Below are positions 1 through 8,660 of a stretch of DNA of 64,000 nt, one piece after another. The first letter of the stretch is position 1. The number at the start of each line of letters is the position of its first letter. Source of the DNA: Streptomyces sp. DG1A-41. GTDB lineage: Bacteria; Actinomycetota; Actinomycetes; Streptomycetales; Streptomycetaceae. Under the pieces are notes generated by a model. That model was not told where the DNA came from and did no database searches. It saw only the letters and a program-made list of their open reading frames with translations. A program made the translations under genes and the position numbers. The DNA lies in the NCBI RefSeq assembly GCF_037055355.1, contig NZ_CP146350.1:5479001-5543000 (forward strand), read 5' to 3'.

Positions 1-1751
1 TTCCGCTGATCGCCGCCCTCGCCCTGTGGGCGTACGCCATGCGGCACACCGACGTCTCGCGGCTCGACGACTACGGGCTGGTCACCGCGCTGCACCCGAC
101 CTTCTGGGCCGGCCTCGTGGTGCTCACGACCGGGTTCTGGTTCACGGTCCGCGATCCGCGCCGGCCGGGCGCCTGGGCGGCGGCGTACGTCCTCGGGCTG
201 CTGGTGATGGAGCGGGTGACGCAGGCCGTGCTCTACCCGACCCCGCTGTACGCGTGGGCGTGGAAGCACGAGGCGGTCATCGACCATCTGCTGACGGCAG
301 GAGGTCTGCAAACGGCCGACCAGGTCGGCGACATGGCGGTGTACGACCAGTGGCCGGGCTTCTTCGCCGCCCAGGCCGCCCTGGTACGGCTGCTGGGCGT
401 GGAGTCCTCGGCGATGTTCATGGCCTGGTGGCCCCTGGTCTCCAGCCTGATGCTGCTGCTCCCGCTGCTGCTGATCTACCGCACCTTCACGGAGGACCGG
501 CGGCTGATCTGGACCGCCATCTGGCTCTTCTATGTCGCCAACTGGGTCGGGCAGGACTACTTCTCGCCCCAGTCCGTGGCCTACGCGCTGCACGTCGGCG
601 TCCTGGCCGTGGTCCTGCGCCGCTTCGGCCGGTCCGCCGGGCGGAGCGGGCGGCCCCGGCAGGCCGTGTGGACGGTGGTGCTCACCGTCATGATCGCGGC
701 GATCGTCATCTCCCACCAGCTCACCCCGGGCATGCTGGTCGTCTGCCTGGTCGCCCTGTGCCTCAGCCGCCGCTACCGCGACTGGGTCCCGGTGGTCACG
801 ACCGTCGTGATCTTCCTGGCCTGGTGTCTCACGGCCGCGTTGCCCTTCCTGTCCGCGGCGATGCCGGACATGATCCGCTCCATCGGTGACGTCGGCGCCA
901 ACGTGGAGACGGGGTACGGCGCCACCCCGACCGGCACCGGAGCGATCGCGACCTCCTGGGCGGCTCGGCTGCTGTCCGGGTCCGTCCTGCTCCTCGCTGC
1001 CGTCGGAGTCCTGCGTCAACGGGTGCTGCGGCACCGGGCCCGGCCCTTGCTGCTGATCGCGGCGGCCCCGCTGCCGATGTTCGCGGCGAGCAGCTACGGC
1101 AGCGAGATGATCTTCCGGGTGCTGCTGTTCATGCTGCCCGGTGCCGCGTTCTTCGCCGCCGCCGCGCTGCTGCCCAAGGTCCGCACGCTGGCCGCCGACG
1201 CCGCCGCCAGGGAGGCCGGCGGTCGGCAGGCCGCCCCCGTGAAGGCCCGCAGACGGGGGCTCGGCACCTGGGTGGGGCCGGCCGCACTGCTCGGCGGAAC
1301 CCTGGCGTTCGTCCCGGCCTACTCGGGCAAGGACCGGATCAACTACTTCCCGCCGCAGGAAGTGGCCCTCGTACGGCAGCTCTTCGACCAGGCACCCGAC
1401 GGCTCGCTCGTCGTGGCCGCCAACCGCAACTACCCGCTGGCGTACGCCTCCTACTGGAGCGTCGACCACTACTGGTTCCTCGACGACGCCCGCAGCCACG
1501 TCGACCGGATCGTCAAGAACCCGGCCGGCACCCTCGCCAGTGACATGGCCGGGGTGGGGCGGCCGGCCCGGGCCTACTTCCTCCTCACGCAGGGGCAGTT
1601 GGCCAACTCGGAGATGAACGGACAGCTCGACAGGGCGCAGCTGGACCGCATCCAGAAGTCCGTCGCCGCCTCACCACGGTTCCAGCTCGTGGCGGAGAAC
1701 AGCGCCGGATGGCTCTACGTACTGAAGCAGGCGCAGGGAGCGGAGCGATGA
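1..1751 (+). CDS. Polytopic membrane protein, surface-glycan type (5' end outside window)
   Basis: The reading frame is open from base 3, so the gene begins before the window; about 583 residues are visible. Roughly the first 430 residues form many hydrophobic helices separated by short Arg-rich loops. The last 150 residues, beginning near DRINYFPP, are hydrophilic and probably lie outside the membrane. This layout is typical of integral membrane proteins of GT-C glycosyltransferase or polymerase type in exopolysaccharide loci, but I see no catalytic signature that proves an enzyme. The stop overlaps the next start as ATGA, so the following two genes are probably co-transcribed. The neighbouring GH26, GT2 and deacetylase genes support a role in surface glycan assembly; that role is inference. 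Confidence 0.75.
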   Translation, partial: PLIAALALWAYAMRHTDVSRLDDYGLVTALHPTFWAGLVVLTTGFWFTVRDPRRPGAWAAAYVLGLLVMERVTQAVLYPTPLYAWAWKHEAVIDHLLTAGGLQTADQVGDMAVYDQWPGFFAAQAALVRLLGVESSAMFMAWWPLVSSLMLLLPLLLIYRTFTEDRRLIWTAIWLFYVANWVGQDYFSPQSVAYALHVGVLAVVLRRFGRSAGRSGRPRQAVWTVVLTVMIAAIVISHQLTPGMLVVCLVALCLSRRYRDWVPVVTTVVIFLAWCLTAALPFLSAAMPDMIRSIGDVGANVETGYGATPTGTGAIATSWAARLLSGSVLLLAAVGVLRQRVLRHRARPLLLIAAAPLPMFAASSYGSEMIFRVLLFMLPGAAFFAAAALLPKVRTLAADAAAREAGGRQAAPVKARRRGLGTWVGPAALLGGTLAFVPAYSGKDRINYFPPQEVALVRQLFDQAPDGSLVVAANRNYPLAYASYWSVDHYWFLDDARSHVDRIVKNPAGTLASDMAGVGRPARAYFLLTQGQLANSEMNGQLDRAQLDRIQKSVAASPRFQLVAENSAGWLYVLKQAQGAER

Positions 1752-2188
1752 CACCGCAGGAGCTCGTGGTCCGGATGCTGCCGCCGTTCGGCGGCTGGCT
1801 CGCGCTCGCCGCGCTCGCGCTGCCCGGCGGGTCGCCGCTGCGGGGCGCCGCCGTCGCCCTCTTCCTGGCGGCGGGCCCGGGCGCGGCCGTGGTCAGAGTC
1901 TGCGTCCCCGCGCTGGGGGCGCGGCCCGCCGAAGGGCCCGTCGAGCGCCGGGACCCGGACTTCGCCCGCCACTCCGACCTGCTGGAGCGGCTGATGCTCG
2001 TGCTGTTCCTGAGCATCGGCGCCGTGATGCTCGTCGCGACCGTGCTGATCGCCACGCACACCTTCAGCGCGCAGCGGGTGCTGCTGACGCTGTCGCTGCT
2101 GACCACACTCGCCGCGTTCTGCCCGCCGCTGCGCGCCTCCCCGCCGCCGAGGACGACACCGAGGACACCGAAGGGTTCTGCTCAGTGA
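1748..2188 (+). CDS. Small integral membrane protein
   Basis: This encodes 146 residues. The ATG at 1748 is chosen because it overlaps the upstream stop (ATGA), which is usual for translational coupling. There is a hydrophobic N-terminal region (about residues 14-50) and two further helices (about 80-102 and 108-125), followed by a short Pro/Thr-rich tail. I recognise no named family. Its position between the large membrane protein and the secreted glycosidase, with overlaps on both sides, suggests an accessory subunit of the same glycan machinery. Confidence 0.7.
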   Translation: MTPQELVVRMLPPFGGWLALAALALPGGSPLRGAAVALFLAAGPGAAVVRVCVPALGARPAEGPVERRDPDFARHSDLLERLMLVLFLSIGAVMLVATVLIATHTFSAQRVLLTLSLLTTLAAFCPPLRASPPPRTTPRTPKGSAQ

Positions 2189-3336
2189 GCTTCAACCGTC
2201 CCCACCGTCCCTTTCGCCGCCGGCCGACCACGACCGGACAGCATCGCAGGAGACCACAGTCACACGAAGAGCAGCCGTCCGCCGGCCGGTTCACATCGCG
2301 CCGGCGCCGTCTGCTGATCATGTCCGCCACGGTCGTCAGCGCCGTCCTGGTCGCCGGACTCACCCTCCGCAACGCCTCCGGGCCGGACCCGGGAGCCGCC
2401 GGTTCCAAGGCGGACTGCCGCCCCACGGCGCTCCTGGAACCGCCCTGCGGCGCCTGGTTCGGGGCGTTCGTGCCGCACGAGCGGGACGATCTGCCGGAGA
2501 AGGTGCGCGCCTACGAGAAGCGCGTCGGCCGCGAACTCGACATCGTGTACACGTACCACGACATGTCCCTGCCCGAGGGCACCCGCCGGGAGGGCCAGTT
2601 GCTCACCCCGGAGGAACAGAGCGTCGGCGAGGACCGTCTGCTGCTGCTGTCCTGGGAGAGCAAGTGGTGGGGCGGCACGAAGAAGCAGCAGCCGACCTGG
2701 AAGCAGATCGCCGCCGGCGAACTGGACAGGACCGTCATCGACGTCCAGGCCAAGCGGATCAAGGACTACGGCAAGAAGGTGTTCCTCTCCTTCGACCTGG
2801 AGATGGACACCCGCACCCCGGCCAACGGCACCCCCGCCGAGTATGTGAAGGCGTACCGGCACATCCACGACCGCTTCCGTGAACTGGGCGTCGACAACGT
2901 GGTGTGGACGTGGATCACCACCGGTTATCTCGACCACGCCGAGGAGATGAAGCGGATGTATCCCGGCGACGAGTACGTCGACTGGATCGGCTACAACCAG
3001 TACAACTACTACCGCTGCCACAACACGGGCTGGCTCAGCTTCGCGCAGACGCAGCACGCCGCGCACGACTGGATCCGTAAGAACATCTCCGACGACAAGC
3101 CGCTGATGCTCTCCGAGTTCGGCACCGCCGCGGACTCGGCCCGCCCGCAGCGGCAGGCCGAGTGGTACGCGCAGGTGCCCGGTGTACTGAAGGGCCTGGA
3201 GGGCGTCAAGGCCGCCCTCCAGTGGAACTACCGCGACCCCGGCCCGCACTGCAATCTGGCCCTGGCGAACGAAGCGGCCTGGGACAGCCTGCGCGAGGCG
3301 GTCGCCGACCCGTACTTCAACCAGCCGCTCAAGTAA
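2185..3336 (+). CDS. Membrane-anchored or secreted GH26-like glycoside hydrolase
   Basis: This 383-residue protein has a long Arg-rich N terminus and a single hydrophobic segment (about residues 42-62), so the catalytic domain is exported as an anchored or cleaved protein. The domain resembles GH26 (beta-mannanase-type TIM barrel). Glu206 in FDLEMD fits the acid/base position and Glu311 in MLSEFGT fits the nucleophile. The aromatic stretch around YNQYNYY may line the sugar site. The GTG start at 2185 overlaps the previous stop as GTGA and completes a three-gene operon. Such enzymes often trim or release a polysaccharide made by the neighbouring genes. The substrate cannot be read from the sequence. 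Confidence 0.82.
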   Translation: MSFNRPHRPFRRRPTTTGQHRRRPQSHEEQPSAGRFTSRRRRLLIMSATVVSAVLVAGLTLRNASGPDPGAAGSKADCRPTALLEPPCGAWFGAFVPHERDDLPEKVRAYEKRVGRELDIVYTYHDMSLPEGTRREGQLLTPEEQSVGEDRLLLLSWESKWWGGTKKQQPTWKQIAAGELDRTVIDVQAKRIKDYGKKVFLSFDLEMDTRTPANGTPAEYVKAYRHIHDRFRELGVDNVVWTWITTGYLDHAEEMKRMYPGDEYVDWIGYNQYNYYRCHNTGWLSFAQTQHAAHDWIRKNISDDKPLMLSEFGTAADSARPQRQAEWYAQVPGVLKGLEGVKAALQWNYRDPGPHCNLALANEAAWDSLREAVADPYFNQPLK

Positions 3337-3348
3337 CTCGGGCAGGGA

Positions 3349-4251
3349 TCAGCCTGCGAACTCGGGCCCGCGCACCACCGCGCGGGCCCGCCGGTACCAC
3401 CGCCACGCGATCGTCTTCGGCCCGTCCCGGTACGGCGCGACCCGCGCGCCCGCACCCGCCAGCCAGCCCTCCACGTCGGCGACGGTGTGGGTACGCCGGA
3501 CGATGAGCCGGGCGATGCGGTAGCGCTCGTCGCGGTCGGAGCTGAGCGCGTGCCGAACGGCGGTCGCCGTCTCGTAACCGGCCCGGGCCGACATCGCCCG
3601 TACGCGCGGGCTGTTGTAGCCGTGCGGATAGGCGAGATGGCGCACCTCGTGCCCGAGGGCGTCCTCCAGCACGGCCTTCGACGAGCGCAGTTCGTACGCC
3701 AGTTCCTTGCCGGACAGGGTGTCGAGCTGCGCGTGCGTGACGGTGTGGCTGCCGATCTCCATGCCGTAACGTTCCAGCTCCGCCGCCCGGTCCAGGGTCA
3801 TCATCGGCGCGGGCGGCAGCAGACTGCGGCCGCCCGGGGCGATGGCGCCGGTGGTGAGATAGGCGGTGGCGGGCAGCGCCCGCTCGGCCAGCGCCTCGGC
3901 GGTGGGGCCGGGCAGATCGGCGAAGCCGTCGTCGAAGGTGAGCAGCACGGGCCGGGGCGGCAGGGGCGCCCGCCCGGCCAGGTGGTCGGCGATCGTACTG
4001 ATCGTGACGGGCGTACGGCCGCTGTCGACCACGGCGTCGAGATGCGCCGCGAACTGTGTCGGGGTGACCGTGAACTCGGCGATCCAGTCGGGCGGATCGT
4101 CCATCACGGAGTGGTACAGGAAGACCGGGATGGCCGGGGAGCCGGCCGCACCCGGTGGCGATATCGGCCCCTCACCGTCCTGCGCGCCCCGCTCCGCCCG
4201 GCCTCTGCCGTCTCCCTGCCTCTCACCACGCGCACGCGCAGACGTCCTCAT
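3349..4251 (-). CDS. Polysaccharide deacetylase (NodB/CE4 family)
   Basis: The 300-residue protein has the CE4 signatures in order: LLTFDDGF at residues 103-110 (Asp107 and Asp108), the metal-binding SHTVTH (His169 and His173), and LAYPHG near residue 207. These enzymes remove N- or O-acetyl groups from polysaccharides such as poly-GlcNAc. The first 40 residues are Arg/Gly-rich with no clear signal peptide, so the true start may lie further in. The annotated ATG overlaps the stop of the upstream glycosyltransferase (ATGA), which favours it. It is the last gene of a three-gene leftward operon with the GT2 and acyltransferase genes and converges on the GH26 gene with a 12-bp gap. Confidence 0.9.
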   Translation of the reverse strand: MRTSARARGERQGDGRGRAERGAQDGEGPISPPGAAGSPAIPVFLYHSVMDDPPDWIAEFTVTPTQFAAHLDAVVDSGRTPVTISTIADHLAGRAPLPPRPVLLTFDDGFADLPGPTAEALAERALPATAYLTTGAIAPGGRSLLPPAPMMTLDRAAELERYGMEIGSHTVTHAQLDTLSGKELAYELRSSKAVLEDALGHEVRHLAYPHGYNSPRVRAMSARAGYETATAVRHALSSDRDERYRIARLIVRRTHTVADVEGWLAGAGARVAPYRDGPKTIAWRWYRRARAVVRGPEFAG

Positions 4252-5633
4252 CTCGCCCCCTCAACACTCGCGCGCAGCGCCCGCCGCGCGCGCAGATAGC
4301 CGACAGGCCCGTACACCATCCCCCTGCGCTGCAACCGCGACAGCCGCCGCGGCCACGGATGCGTCCGCACGTCGTGGTCGCCCGGCGCCCCGCCGACCTC
4401 CGTCTCGCGTACGGCGGTCAGCGTGCGGGCGTGGGCGAGGCCCCGGGGCAGCCTCGCGAGGAACGCCGGCAGCAGCGCGGGGCGGTTCACGAGCACCGCG
4501 GTGAGATAGGCGGTGAGCCCGGCGCCGTAGCCGTACGCCTGGGTCTCCAGGTCCCGCCAGGTCTCCCGGTGGTGGTGCCAGACCAGGGCGTACGGCGTGT
4601 AGCGCAGCCGGTGCCCCTGGGTCAGGACGCGGACAAAACCGTACAAGTCATCGCCGCCCCGGGCGGCCGTACCGGCGCCGGTGGCCGGGTCGAAGCCGCC
4701 GACCTCACGCAGCACCGCCGTACGGAACGCCATGTTGGCGCCCGAGCCGAACCGCCCCGCCGTGAACGGGAACAGCGGCTCGTCGCCCGGAGGACGCGCC
4801 GTGTCGTACGTCCTTGGAGTGAAGCCTTTCGCGAAGCCGCCGTGGCTCTCCAGCAGCACCTGGGCCGGGGTGGTCAGCCGCGCGGGCAGGATCAGCCCGG
4901 TGCTGCACCCGAGTCCGTGGTCGGCGGCGAAGGGCGCGGTCAGTTCGGTCAGCCAGCGCGGATCGGCGACCACGTCGTCGTCCGTGAAGGCGACCACCTC
5001 GCCCCGCACGGCCGCGAGCCCCGTGTTGTGCGCGACCGCGAGGCCGGGCACCGGCTCGCAGACGTACCGCACGCGCTCGGCGTACTTCCGCTCGACCAGT
5101 TCCCGCGTCTCGCTCGTCACGGGAGCGTTGTCCACGACGACGATCTCGAACCGCGGATGGTCCTGCGCCAGCACCGAGTCCAGTGCCCGGGCCAACTGCC
5201 CGGCACGCTCCCGGGTCGCGATGACGACACTCGCGTACGGCGGCTCGGCGGGCCCACGGGCTGCCTCGGGCCTGCGGGCTTGTCCGGGGTCGCCGGTTTC
5301 CCCGGTCCTGCGGGCCTCTCCGCGGTCGCCGGTTTCCCCGTGCCCACCGGCTTCCCCGCGTTCACCCGCAAGGACAGGCGCGCATTCCGCCCGCGCCCGC
5401 GCCGTGAGCACGGCCTTCGCGTCCGCCCCCTCCGGCACTCGCGCGAGCAGCGTCCCAACGGGCTGCCCGCCCTGCCTGACCAGCACGAACACATCACCGT
5501 GCGTCACCGGGTGGCTCCCCGGCCCCGGTCTGAGCACCGCCTCGTCACCGTCGAGGTCCAACTCGGCGACCTGCACCGACCCGATGTCCAGGAACCGCCG
5601 TATCTCCTCCTGCGCACGCGCCGAACGGGCCAT
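4248..5633 (-). CDS. Family 2 glycosyltransferase with unusual N-terminal domain
   Basis: This 461-residue protein has a GT2 (GT-A fold) domain from about residue 133. It starts with SVVIATRERAG, then has VVVDNAP, the DxD-type FTDDDVVADP and a later GGDDLYGF acidic motif. Residues 1-90 form a separate N-terminal domain. A Gly/Glu/Arg-rich low-complexity linker (about 91-130, with GETGD and GEARR-like units) joins the two. GT2 enzymes transfer sugars from nucleotide-sugars on the cytoplasmic face of the membrane. It lies 18 bp after the acyltransferase gene and overlaps the deacetylase gene, so all three are probably one transcript. The product glycan is unknown. Confidence 0.9.
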   Translation of the reverse strand: MARSARAQEEIRRFLDIGSVQVAELDLDGDEAVLRPGPGSHPVTHGDVFVLVRQGGQPVGTLLARVPEGADAKAVLTARARAECAPVLAGERGEAGGHGETGDRGEARRTGETGDPGQARRPEAARGPAEPPYASVVIATRERAGQLARALDSVLAQDHPRFEIVVVDNAPVTSETRELVERKYAERVRYVCEPVPGLAVAHNTGLAAVRGEVVAFTDDDVVADPRWLTELTAPFAADHGLGCSTGLILPARLTTPAQVLLESHGGFAKGFTPRTYDTARPPGDEPLFPFTAGRFGSGANMAFRTAVLREVGGFDPATGAGTAARGGDDLYGFVRVLTQGHRLRYTPYALVWHHHRETWRDLETQAYGYGAGLTAYLTAVLVNRPALLPAFLARLPRGLAHARTLTAVRETEVGGAPGDHDVRTHPWPRRLSRLQRRGMVYGPVGYLRARRALRASVEGAR

Positions 5634-5651
5634 GCGCCCTCCCCCTCGTCG

Positions 5652-6737
5652 TCAGGTACGGCGCAGCCGAGCCGCGCCCTTCAGGGTCCGCGCGGCCAGC
5701 GACGCAAGCCGTGGCCTGCCGCGGACGAAGCTGTGCGCGCGGCGCGCCGGCTCGCGGCTCAGCCAGTGCAGTGCCGCGCCCGCCCCCGGACGCATCACCG
5801 CGCCCTCGTACACGGGCAGTTCGCCCGTCTTGAGCGCGTCCTTGTACTCGGCCGCGCCCCGCCCCAGGTCGAGCATGCCGATGCCCTCGGCGGCCGCCGC
5901 CTCGGCCATGCGCAGGTGCAGCACCAGACCCGGCGAGTACTTCGCGAACTCCGGGTCGTAGGCAGGGAACCAGCAGGCCAGGACCGACGCCGAACGCAGG
6001 CCGAAATGCGCGGCCAGGGGCCGCTCCCCGGCGTACAGCACGGACAGCGTGCCGCTGCACTCCGGCGCCCGGGTCTGGGCCAGCCGCCCCACGAGCCGGG
6101 TGATCCACTCCCGGGCGAACCGGTCCCGGCGGCCCGTTCTGCGATACTGCGCGGACTTCCACTCCGTGAGCGTGCGCAGCGCGGCGGGTTCGCGCTCGTC
6201 GAACACGAACCGCAGCTCGCCGACCTGCCGGCCCAGTCTGCGCTCCTTGGCCAGGGTGGTCTTCAGGAACTTCGGCGACTGGGCGCGCAGCACCGACTCG
6301 TACGTCTCGTAGCCCTTCTCCACGTCGATGACGTAGGTGGCGTGCTCCTCGGCCGCGTACCGGACGAACAGCCGCTGCTCGGCCTCCAGGTTGTCGAAGG
6401 CGAAGCTCGACAGCGAGCAGGCCCGCAGCAGTTCACGCGTGTCCAGCTCCAGGCCGGGCCGCAAAATCGCGCCCTGCGCGTCCGAGACGCCGAGCCCGAT
6501 CGCCCGGCCCTGTCCCAACGGGCCCCGCTCATGGGGCAGGAAGCCGGCCGGCTCCAGCCCCTCGTACACCACCGCTATCCGCGCCTGCGGCCTCACCAGG
6601 CCGACGGCTTCGGTGAACTCCGGTTCCATGAAGGGGTTGCGCGGTGTCTCCGACGCCGCGCGCAGCGCGCGCCAGCGCTCCCTCTCCCCCTCGCCGAGCT
6701 CCCCGGGCCCAGCCACACGTATGCGCCCACTGCTCAA
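5652..6737 (-). CDS. GNAT/FemAB-like acyltransferase (Acetyltransf_6 type)
   Basis: With the TTG at 6737 the protein has 361 residues. Upstream in-frame codons contain many A/T-ending codons, so translation probably does not begin at the ATG at 6815; a GGGG run precedes the TTG. The C-terminal half carries the pattern LDLGRGAAEYKDALKTG that typifies the CelD/BcsL-like GNAT domain found beside polysaccharide genes. The expected role is acylating a sugar or precursor in the same pathway as the downstream GT2 and deacetylase. An acylating and a deacylating enzyme in one operon suggests a tailored surface polymer. Acyl donor and acceptor are unknown. Confidence 0.85.
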   Translation of the reverse strand: MSSGRIRVAGPGELGEGERERWRALRAASETPRNPFMEPEFTEAVGLVRPQARIAVVYEGLEPAGFLPHERGPLGQGRAIGLGVSDAQGAILRPGLELDTRELLRACSLSSFAFDNLEAEQRLFVRYAAEEHATYVIDVEKGYETYESVLRAQSPKFLKTTLAKERRLGRQVGELRFVFDEREPAALRTLTEWKSAQYRRTGRRDRFAREWITRLVGRLAQTRAPECSGTLSVLYAGERPLAAHFGLRSASVLACWFPAYDPEFAKYSPGLVLHLRMAEAAAAEGIGMLDLGRGAAEYKDALKTGELPVYEGAVMRPGAGAALHWLSREPARRAHSFVRGRPRLASLAARTLKGAARLRRT

Positions 6738-6796
6738 CCCGACCCCCCGATCAAGTCCCCCTGGACACTTGGAAGGTACCGCCCGAGATGGCCCCG

Positions 6797-6826
6797 ACGG
6801 TAGGTAGCGGACCATGTTGTTGCCAA
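6797..6826 (-). promoter_or_regulatory. Candidate promoter for the acyltransferase-GT2-deacetylase operon
   Basis: On the minus strand, TTGGCA (6826-6821) and TACCGT (6802-6797) are separated by 18 bp, close to the vegetative Streptomyces consensus. It lies inside what would be coding sequence if the upstream starts were used, which supports the TTG start at 6737. Confidence 0.4.
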
Positions 6827-6895
6827 CTGGTGCAGAGGCCTTCAACCGGGCAATCGGCGTCCGTCGGGCGGTGAAACGAAAGGGCGCGCTGTCCG

Positions 6896-6901
6896 TATTC
6901 T
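6896..6901 (+). promoter_or_regulatory. -10 element for a probably leaderless HAD transcript
   Basis: TATTCT ends six bases before the ATG at 6908, placing transcription start at or next to the start codon. No good -35 is visible. No clear ribosome-binding site precedes the ATG, consistent with a leaderless mRNA. Confidence 0.4.
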
Positions 6902-6907
6902 CTGATC

Positions 6908-7753
6908 ATGGCCGCACCCATCGCATATTCACTCATCGCCACCGACCTGGACGGGACGCTGCTGCGCGGCGACGACACCCTGTCCGACCGGTCTCTCGCC
7001 GCGCTCGCGCGGGTGGCGGACGCCGGTGCCCAGCACCTCGTGGTGACGGGCCTGGCGCCGAGAGTGCGGCCGCTCCTGGACGACCTCGGCGCCACGGGGC
7101 TCGCGGTGTGCGGGCAGGGCGCTCAGGTGTACGACGCCGGCGCGGACCGGCTGCTGTGGTCCATCACCCTGGACCGTGAGCTGGCCGAGACCGCCCTCGG
7201 CAAGATCGAGGCCGAGGTGGGGCAGGTGTACGCCGCGGTCGACCAGGACGGCGTCGACGGGCTCACGCTCATCGAGCCGGGCTATCTCATGCCGCACCCG
7301 ACCCTGCCCGCGGTTCGGGTCGACCGGCGCGACGAGCTGTGGGGCGAGCCGATCAGCAAGGTGCTGCTGCGCCATCCCTACCTGAGCGACGACGAGTTGG
7401 CGGCGACGGCCCGCTCGGTGGTCGGGTCGCTGGCGACGGTGACGATGTCGGGGCCCGGCACGGTCGAGCTCCAGCCGTGCGGCGTCACCAAGGCGACGGG
7501 CCTGGCGCTGGCCGCCGAGCACCTGGGGCTGCGGCCGGCGGACACCCTCGCCTTCGGCGACATGCCCAACGACATCCCGATGTTCGACTGGGCCGCCCAC
7601 GGCGTCGCGATGGCCAACGCCCATCCCGAACTCAAGGCCGTGGCCGACGAGGTCACCCTGTCGAACGAGGACGACGGCATCGCCGTCGTCCTCGAACGAC
7701 TGCTGGGCGGGACGGCTCAGTACGGGCCGTTGACGTTGTCGATCGAGCCGTAG
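6908..7753 (+). CDS. HAD-superfamily phosphatase (Cof/YwpJ-like)
   Basis: This encodes 281 residues. Motif I is IATDLDGTLL near the N terminus, where the first Asp is the nucleophile. Motif IV is LAFGDMPNDIPMF in the C-terminal third, where the Asp residues bind Mg2+. A C2-type cap domain separates them. Cof-type HAD enzymes are cytoplasmic phosphatases acting on sugar phosphates, flavin intermediates or similar small metabolites; the substrate is not predictable here. The gene is divergent from the acyltransferase operon, and its 3' end overlaps the convergent LysM gene by 37 bp. Confidence 0.92.
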   Translation: MAAPIAYSLIATDLDGTLLRGDDTLSDRSLAALARVADAGAQHLVVTGLAPRVRPLLDDLGATGLAVCGQGAQVYDAGADRLLWSITLDRELAETALGKIEAEVGQVYAAVDQDGVDGLTLIEPGYLMPHPTLPAVRVDRRDELWGEPISKVLLRHPYLSDDELAATARSVVGSLATVTMSGPGTVELQPCGVTKATGLALAAEHLGLRPADTLAFGDMPNDIPMFDWAAHGVAMANAHPELKAVADEVTLSNEDDGIAVVLERLLGGTAQYGPLTLSIEP

Positions 7754-8493
7754 CGGTCGGCCGCGTAGTTGCAGGCCGCGGTGATGTTGGCGACCGGGTC
7801 GTACGGGTCGTAGGGGGTGCCGGGCACGTGGTACGCGGCGAAGGTCGGGTCGATGACCTGGAGCAGACCCTTGGACGGGGTGCCCTTGGCGGCGTTCGAG
7901 TCCCAGTTGTTGATCGCCTGGGGGTTGCCGGACGACTCACGCATGATGTTGCGGTAGATGCCGTCGTACGAGCCCGGAATCCCCTTCTGCGCCATGATGT
8001 CCAGTGCCTCGCGGATCCAGCCGTCCAGGTTGTTGGCGTAGGTCTTCGCGGAGGCCTGGGTGGCCTCGGCGACGCCGCCGGCGGGCTTCGCGGCCGGCTT
8101 GGCGGGGGCGGACGACTTGGTCGCCGTCTTCTTCACGGTGTCCGCCTTGGCCGTCACCTTCAGCTTCAGACCCGGGTGGATCAGCTGCGGGTTGTCGCCG
8201 ACGGCGGCGCGATTGTCCTTGTAGAGCTGCTTCCAGCCGCCCGACACGTCGTACTTGTCCGCGATGCGGTAGAGCGTGTCGCCCTTGGTCACGGTGTACG
8301 TGAGGGACTTGGCGGGCTGGGCCGCCTGCGGCACGGACTGTGCGGCGGCGGGTGCGTTCTGGGCCGGCTGGGCGGCGCTGGCGTGCGTCGCGCCGAGCAG
8401 CGGGAGGGTGAGTGCCGCTCCGCAGGTGCCGGCGGCTGCGACACGACGGGTGAGCTGATTGCTTCTGCGGCGACGGTGGTTGCCTCGGGGCAT
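7717..8493 (-). CDS. Secreted LysM and lytic-transglycosylase (SLT) cell-wall enzyme
   Basis: The 258-residue protein has a signal peptide: Arg-rich start, hydrophobic core at about 17-35, and an ASA-type cleavage site near residue 40. A LysM domain follows at about 64-113 (TYTVTKGDTLYRIADKY ... LIHPGLKLKV), then an Ala/Lys-rich linker, then an SLT domain to the C terminus. In the SLT domain the Glu of MRESSGNP fits the catalytic acid and GLLQVIDPTF is the usual GLMQ-type motif. It should bind and cleave peptidoglycan outside the membrane during growth or germination. The c-di-AMP riboswitch directly upstream indicates control by cyclic di-AMP. The last 37 bp overlap the HAD gene on the other strand. 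Confidence 0.93.
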   Translation of the reverse strand: MPRGNHRRRRSNQLTRRVAAAGTCGAALTLPLLGATHASAAQPAQNAPAAAQSVPQAAQPAKSLTYTVTKGDTLYRIADKYDVSGGWKQLYKDNRAAVGDNPQLIHPGLKLKVTAKADTVKKTATKSSAPAKPAAKPAGGVAEATQASAKTYANNLDGWIREALDIMAQKGIPGSYDGIYRNIMRESSGNPQAINNWDSNAAKGTPSKGLLQVIDPTFAAYHVPGTPYDPYDPVANITAACNYAADRYGSIDNVNGPY

Positions 8494-8499
8494 GGCGAT

Positions 8500-8660
8500 A
8501 TTCCTCTCCGACGCCTGCGAGGTGAGCTGTCGGGTTCGGGCCGGGAGGTGCCCGGCCGCCCACGGCGCTGTGCGCCGTACGCGGCTTCACCCCGAGCCGT
8601 TCCGCTGCGCGGACCGGCGACTTACCTGGGTCCCCCGCTCCTGCCATGCGTGAGTGAGTG
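8500..8660 (-). promoter_or_regulatory. c-di-AMP (ydaO/yuaA) riboswitch
   Basis: The minus-strand leader of the LysM/SLT gene contains the hallmark conserved blocks of the ydaO class in order: GGGGGACCCAGGT, CGGGGTGAAGCC, a variable GC-rich hairpin with GCCGGGCACCTCCCGGCC, then CCGAACCCGACAGCTCACC and TCGCAGGCG. It ends a few bases before the ribosome-binding region of the gene. In actinobacteria this class sits before rpf and other peptidoglycan hydrolase genes and turns expression off when c-di-AMP is high. Boundaries are approximate. Confidence 0.9.

Noticed and set aside
4155..6803. Very long plus-strand frame of about 880 codons across the GT2 and acyltransferase genes
   Set aside because: It is the antisense of recognised genes. 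Its third-position GC pattern is wrong and it has no recognisable domain; long shadow frames are expected in such GC-rich DNA.
6738..6845. Longer acyltransferase start at 6845 or 6815
   Set aside because: Codons in this part often end in A or T and a candidate promoter lies inside it, so it is probably non-coding.
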